Shown in pieces: positions 5,273 through 8,613 of a DNA stretch of 8,613 nucleotides. Where the stretch lies: contig JAITEW010000342.1 in NCBI GenBank assembly GCA_031281855.1, positions 1-8,613 of the forward strand, given 5' to 3'. The DNA is from Treponema sp. (GTDB lineage Bacteria; Spirochaetota; Spirochaetia; Treponematales; Breznakiellaceae). Both the position numbers and the translations under genes were made by a program. The notes below the pieces were generated by a model. That model was not told where the DNA came from. It was given only the letters and a program-made list of their open reading frames with translations, and made no database searches. Positions within the stretch are counted from its first letter, which is position 1. Each line of letters opens with the position of its first letter.

Positions 5273-6885
5273 GCAATACCGCCGCTCCCGCACAGGCCCC
5301 CTTGTCCGGCAGAGGGGAGTATTCCCTCTCGCTGCGCCTCTTTGCCTTTCTCGCCGTTTTCGCGGCTGCTATCTTTCTGGCCTTGGCCCTTATCCTCTTT
5401 TCCGCAGGCGTGTTTTCCCTGGGCCTTACGGAAAGCCGGGTTTTCCTGGAGAACGAACTGGCCCATATCGCCGGGGAGCTTGAAGGCGGATACGGCGTCC
5501 TTTCCGTTGAAGGCGCGGCGCTGTCCAAAAGGCTCACGGAACAGATTGAGCGGGAACTTGAATCACTGAACGCCGCGCCTGGGGACCTTAAAAAGACGCC
5601 GGGCCTTATCGAGCCGGTTCTGCGGTCCCTCATGGACACTCTTATCGCGGCGCTGGAAAAGAACATGGCCGGCGGGGTCTATGTTACGCTGGACGCCACG
5701 GTGAACCCCTCGGCCCCGGGAGCCGAACATTCCCGGGCCGGGATAGCGGTTCAAAACTCAGAGCCCAACGCCCTGAACCGTTCTTCCCCTTCGCTGCACT
5801 ACCTCAAGGGGCCCGCGTCCCTGGGCCGGGAATGGGGGCTGTTTATGCGGCCCCAATGGACCATGGAGTTCACGGTAAGCCCCGGGGACTTCTGGTACGA
5901 AACGGTGAAGTTCGCCCGGGCCGGCATGGATATTTCCCGGCTTTACTACTGGGTTCCCGCCCTGGTTCCGGAAGGCGATTTCCGGGAGGTGGTACGCCTC
6001 TGCGTCCCTATGCGGGCTTCGGACGGGACCCCCCTCGGGGTCTGCGGTTTCGATGTCAACGGCATGCTGTTCAAACTGCAAAACGCCCCGGACAACGGGG
6101 TACACCAGCGGGTTTTTTCACTCTTCGGCCCTGTGGAAGCCGGCAACGCTCCGCGCTTCGACGCTTCCCGGTCCCTCATAGCCGCCAACCAGGGGACCCG
6201 GTTCAGGCTGACCGGCGTCCTCTCGGCTGAGGAAAGCCGCGGCGGCCTTCCCCTCTTTACCGGCCAGGACGGGACGCGCTACGCCGGTCTGTGGCGGACC
6301 GTCAAACTCTACCCCAGCCAGGCCGTCCACGGCGGACAGCGCTGGGCCGCTGCGGTGATGATGCCCCAGAGCGACCTCGACAACTACGTGATGCGGAAGA
6401 ACCGGGGCATTTTGGCGCTGCTTTCGGTCCTTTTGGCCTTCAGCATTGCCGCCGCCATACCCTTGAGCCGCCGCTGCCTTGCCCCGGTGTACCACGCCAT
6501 TGACCGCCTCAAAGAGAAGGGAGTTTCGGACTACGAAAAGACCCATATCCGGGAGATAGACGATCTCTTCGCCTTTCTCGCCGAACGGGACGAACTGGCG
6601 GCGCAAAACGGCCCGGCCGGCGAAGGGGAAAAGGCCCCGGCGGTCCTGACCCAGCGGTTCAACACGTTCCTCAGAAACCTCGCGGCCCTGTCAAAAGCAG
6701 AGCGGTCCGTGTTCAACCTGTACGCCAAAAACTATTCAGCCAAGGAAATCGCCTACACCCTGTGCCTGTCCATGAATACCATCAAAACCCACAACAAACG
6801 AATCTACGCGAAACTGGGGGTAACTTCCCGCAAGGAAATGATGGTGTATGTGGACATGATGACCGGCGGGGAAGCCTTGGACTAA
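5263..6885 (+). CDS. Membrane-anchored LuxR-family one-component regulator with Cache-like sensor (540 aa)
   Basis: The likely layout has four parts. A short cytosolic N-terminus leads to a first membrane segment (about residues 26-49). An extracytoplasmic domain of about 330 residues follows, then a second membrane segment (about 382-401, GILALLSVLLAFSIAAAIPL), a helical linker, and a LuxR/GerE helix-turn-helix (about 476-528). In that domain LSKAERSVFNLYAKNYSAKEIA, the recognition helix MNTIKTHNKRIYAKLGV and SRKEM are canonical. The outer domain has the dCache-type pattern FWYE (210-213), YYWVPALV (228-235) and DGTPLGVCGFDVNGM (254-268), suggesting small-molecule sensing. There is no receiver domain, so it should act as a one-component receptor that binds DNA from the membrane. 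Its ATG lies inside the end of the binding-protein gene (10-bp overlap) with no clear ribosome binding site, so expression is probably coupled. Likely targets are its own operon and perhaps the MATE gene downstream. Confidence 0.87.
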   Translation: MALSNTAAPAQAPLSGRGEYSLSLRLFAFLAVFAAAIFLALALILFSAGVFSLGLTESRVFLENELAHIAGELEGGYGVLSVEGAALSKRLTEQIERELESLNAAPGDLKKTPGLIEPVLRSLMDTLIAALEKNMAGGVYVTLDATVNPSAPGAEHSRAGIAVQNSEPNALNRSSPSLHYLKGPASLGREWGLFMRPQWTMEFTVSPGDFWYETVKFARAGMDISRLYYWVPALVPEGDFREVVRLCVPMRASDGTPLGVCGFDVNGMLFKLQNAPDNGVHQRVFSLFGPVEAGNAPRFDASRSLIAANQGTRFRLTGVLSAEESRGGLPLFTGQDGTRYAGLWRTVKLYPSQAVHGGQRWAAAVMMPQSDLDNYVMRKNRGILALLSVLLAFSIAAAIPLSRRCLAPVYHAIDRLKEKGVSDYEKTHIREIDDLFAFLAERDELAAQNGPAGEGEKAPAVLTQRFNTFLRNLAALSKAERSVFNLYAKNYSAKEIAYTLCLSMNTIKTHNKRIYAKLGVTSRKEMMVYVDMMTGGEALD

Positions 6886-7003
6886 CCTGGCCCGTGTTTT
6901 CGGGGCTTGCGGGCCGGCTTTAGCGCCTGCCGCGGTGTTGTCCATCTGTTCTTGTCATGATAAACTACATATATCCTAAAGATTATCTGATAAGGCATAA
7001 TCA
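6886..7003 (+). other. Gap between regulator and MATE gene with small inverted repeats
   Basis: GGCCCG (6889-6894) and CGGGCC (6910-6915) form a 6-bp inverted repeat just after the regulator stop, without a T-run, so it is not a convincing terminator. Nearer the MATE gene, GATTAT (6981-6986) pairs with ATAATC (6997-7002) around the AAGG ribosome binding site, and TTATCTGATAA (6983-6993) is itself a palindrome. TTGTCA at 6952-6957 resembles a -35, but no matching -10 at normal spacing is clear. Read-through from the regulator operon remains possible. Confidence 0.35.
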
Positions 7004-8371
7004 TTGAATTCATCTTCATCAGCTATAGCGGAACGATGGGACAGTAAAGCTCTTTTCCGCCTTCTTTGGCCGCTTGTGATAGAACAGATCCTGGCAGTAA
7101 CTATGGGAGCCGCAGATACCGTGATGGTAAGCTCCGTAGGGGAGCATGCGGTCTCAGGGGTCAATATCGTTGACAATATCAACAACCTTCTTATTATTGC
7201 CTTTATCGCGCTGGCAACAGGCGGGGCGGTGGTAGTGAGCCAGTACATAGGCCGCAGGGATTCCCAAAACGCCAGCTTCGCTGCCCGGCAGCTTGTGTAC
7301 ATCGTTACCGCCGTTTCCCTGTGTATCATGATCATCGTCCTGCCGCTGCGGCGGCCTATTATCAGCCTCTTGTATGGGAAAATCGAAAAAGACGTGATGG
7401 ACGCGGCGGCGGTCTACTTTTTGATCACCGCTCTTTCTTACCCCATGCTGGCTATCTACAACGCCTGCGCCGCGCTTTTCAGGGCTGTAGGCAACAGCAA
7501 GGTAACCATGCGCATCGCGCTGCTGGTAAATATCATGAATATCGGGGGCAACGCCTTTTTTATCTATGTCCTCAAAATCGGGGTAGCCGGCGCGGCCCTG
7601 TCCACCCTCTTTTCCCGGATTGCCGCGTCAGCGGTGCTTCTGGGCTTGCTCATCCTCAATAGGAGAGGGCCCATCACCCTCGCGGGGTTCCGTAAGATCT
7701 GCGTAACCCGTTCCACAGTGCGCAGTATCCTCAATGTAGGGATACCTTCAGGGCTTGAAAGCTCCATGTTCATGGTAGGCCGCCTCCTGACGCAGCGGAT
7801 CTTTACCTCCTTTGGGACCATGGCCATGGCGGCCAACGCCATTGCCGGGGTGGTTAACTCCTTCTCCTTCATGCCCGGGACCGCCTTCGGTATAGCCCTC
7901 CTTACGGTAGTAGGGCAGTGCGTCGGCGCCGGGGATTACGCCGGGGCCCGGAGGCAGACTGCCAGAATAATGAAGCTCTGCTACCTCACCATATTCGTCA
8001 TAAGCGCCTTCATCTTTCTTTTCACGGAGCCGCTGCTCAACCTTTTCAGCCTGAGCGCTGAAGGCCATGAACTGGCCAAGAGTTTCCTCGGCGTCCACTG
8101 CATATCCATGGCTATAGGCTGGTCCATGAGCTTCGCCCTTCCTAACGCTCTCAGGGCCGCCGGGGACGCCAAGTACGTGATGGCAGCGGCTATGATTTCC
8201 ATGTGGACCGTCCGCGTCAGCGCCGCGTATTTCTTAACCTTTGTCATCGGTATGGGGCCCATCGGCGTATGGCTGGCCATGGGAGGGGACTTCATTGTCC
8301 GCGGCTCCTGCTACCTCACCCGCTGGATAGGCGGAAAATGGCAGGAAAAGAAAGTCATCGAAGACGGCTAA
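7004..8371 (+). CDS. MATE-family multidrug/toxin efflux transporter (455 aa)
   Basis: This is a 12-helix inner-membrane antiporter of the MATE family, which exports organic cations, drugs or metabolites using Na+ or H+ gradients. The N-lobe starts with FRLLWPLVIEQILAVTMGAADTVMVSSVG, the usual first helix with an acidic residue (Asp38), and continues with ALFRAVGNSKVTM and NIMNIGGNAFFIYVLKIGVAGAALST. The C-lobe repeats this pattern with NVGIPSGLESSMFMVGRLLTQRIF (Glu252), GTMAMAANAIAGVVNSFSFMPGTAFG and LPNALRAAGDAKYVM. The length is standard. The start is TTG at 7004 with AAGG 8 nt upstream; an in-frame TAA lies at 6998 and no ATG comes before residue 34, so TTG is nearly forced. Substrate and coupling ion cannot be told. 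It lies 118 bp behind the membrane regulator on the same strand and may be one of its targets, which is an inference from position only. Confidence 0.92.
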   Translation: MNSSSSAIAERWDSKALFRLLWPLVIEQILAVTMGAADTVMVSSVGEHAVSGVNIVDNINNLLIIAFIALATGGAVVVSQYIGRRDSQNASFAARQLVYIVTAVSLCIMIIVLPLRRPIISLLYGKIEKDVMDAAAVYFLITALSYPMLAIYNACAALFRAVGNSKVTMRIALLVNIMNIGGNAFFIYVLKIGVAGAALSTLFSRIAASAVLLGLLILNRRGPITLAGFRKICVTRSTVRSILNVGIPSGLESSMFMVGRLLTQRIFTSFGTMAMAANAIAGVVNSFSFMPGTAFGIALLTVVGQCVGAGDYAGARRQTARIMKLCYLTIFVISAFIFLFTEPLLNLFSLSAEGHELAKSFLGVHCISMAIGWSMSFALPNALRAAGDAKYVMAAAMISMWTVRVSAAYFLTFVIGMGPIGVWLAMGGDFIVRGSCYLTRWIGGKWQEKKVIEDG

Positions 8372-8410
8372 AGCTAGTTCGCACTTTGCGCGGGGGCCTT
8401 GATCTGCTGC

Positions 8411-8439
8411 TTGTGCCCTGTTTTGTCCTGTGGTAAACT
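8411..8439 (+). promoter_or_regulatory. Possible extended -10 promoter for the last gene
   Basis: TTGTGC (8411-8416), a 17-bp spacer and TGG-TAAACT (8431-8439) resemble a sigma70 promoter with an extended -10. The -35 matches only in its first three bases. It lies about 45 nt upstream of the ATG at 8483. Confidence 0.35.
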
Positions 8440-8482
8440 GTATCCAGGTCCTGCGGCCCGTTATTTTTCATAAAGGAGCGTT

Positions 8483-8613
<131 letters not shown>

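Noticed and set aside
5169..5666. Minus-strand frames opposite the SBP/LuxR junction
   Set aside because: They have Arg/Ser/Ala-rich shadow translations and overlap two well-supported genes.
6889..6915. Terminator after the LuxR-type gene
   Set aside because: The GGCCCG/CGGGCC stem has a long loop and no T-run after it.

Overview
The window looks like a chromosomal piece from a GC-rich diderm bacterium. A spirochaete of the Treponema type, perhaps a gut treponeme, fits best. The pointers are a set of exported lipoproteins and beta-barrel-like envelope proteins, a lipoprotein sugar-binding protein, and a LuxR-type regulator with a membrane-anchored sensor domain. This placement is inferred from protein style only; no rRNA or other marker gene is present.

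Left part (1-2801, all minus strand): four consecutive genes for exported proteins. In transcription order they are a 184-aa beta-barrel-like protein, a 153-aa tyrosine-rich lipoprotein, a 149-aa secreted protein of unknown family, and a large outer-membrane-like protein whose 3' end lies beyond base 1. The last two overlap by 4 bp and are translationally coupled.

Centre (2802-3895): a small hypothetical gene (minus) and a Cro/CI-type (XRE) repressor gene (plus) diverge from an AT-rich gap. The gap holds two face-to-face sigma70-type promoters embedded in an inverted repeat. Downstream, the 273-bp gap before the next gene carries several palindromes and phased copies of GGGTGATTTT.

Right-centre (3896-6885, plus): a family-1 solute-binding lipoprotein overlaps by 10 bp a 540-aa one-component regulator with two membrane segments, a Cache-like extracytoplasmic sensor and a C-terminal LuxR/GerE helix-turn-helix. 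No ABC permease or ATPase gene is next to them. The pair therefore looks like a sensing unit (binding protein, membrane receptor, DNA-binding output) rather than a transporter. This is the most interesting arrangement in the window.

Right end (7004-8613, plus): a MATE-family efflux transporter with a TTG start, then the start of another gene. Within 20 codons that gene runs into a perfect tandem array of the heptamer TTCTCCG, which continues to the last base of the window.
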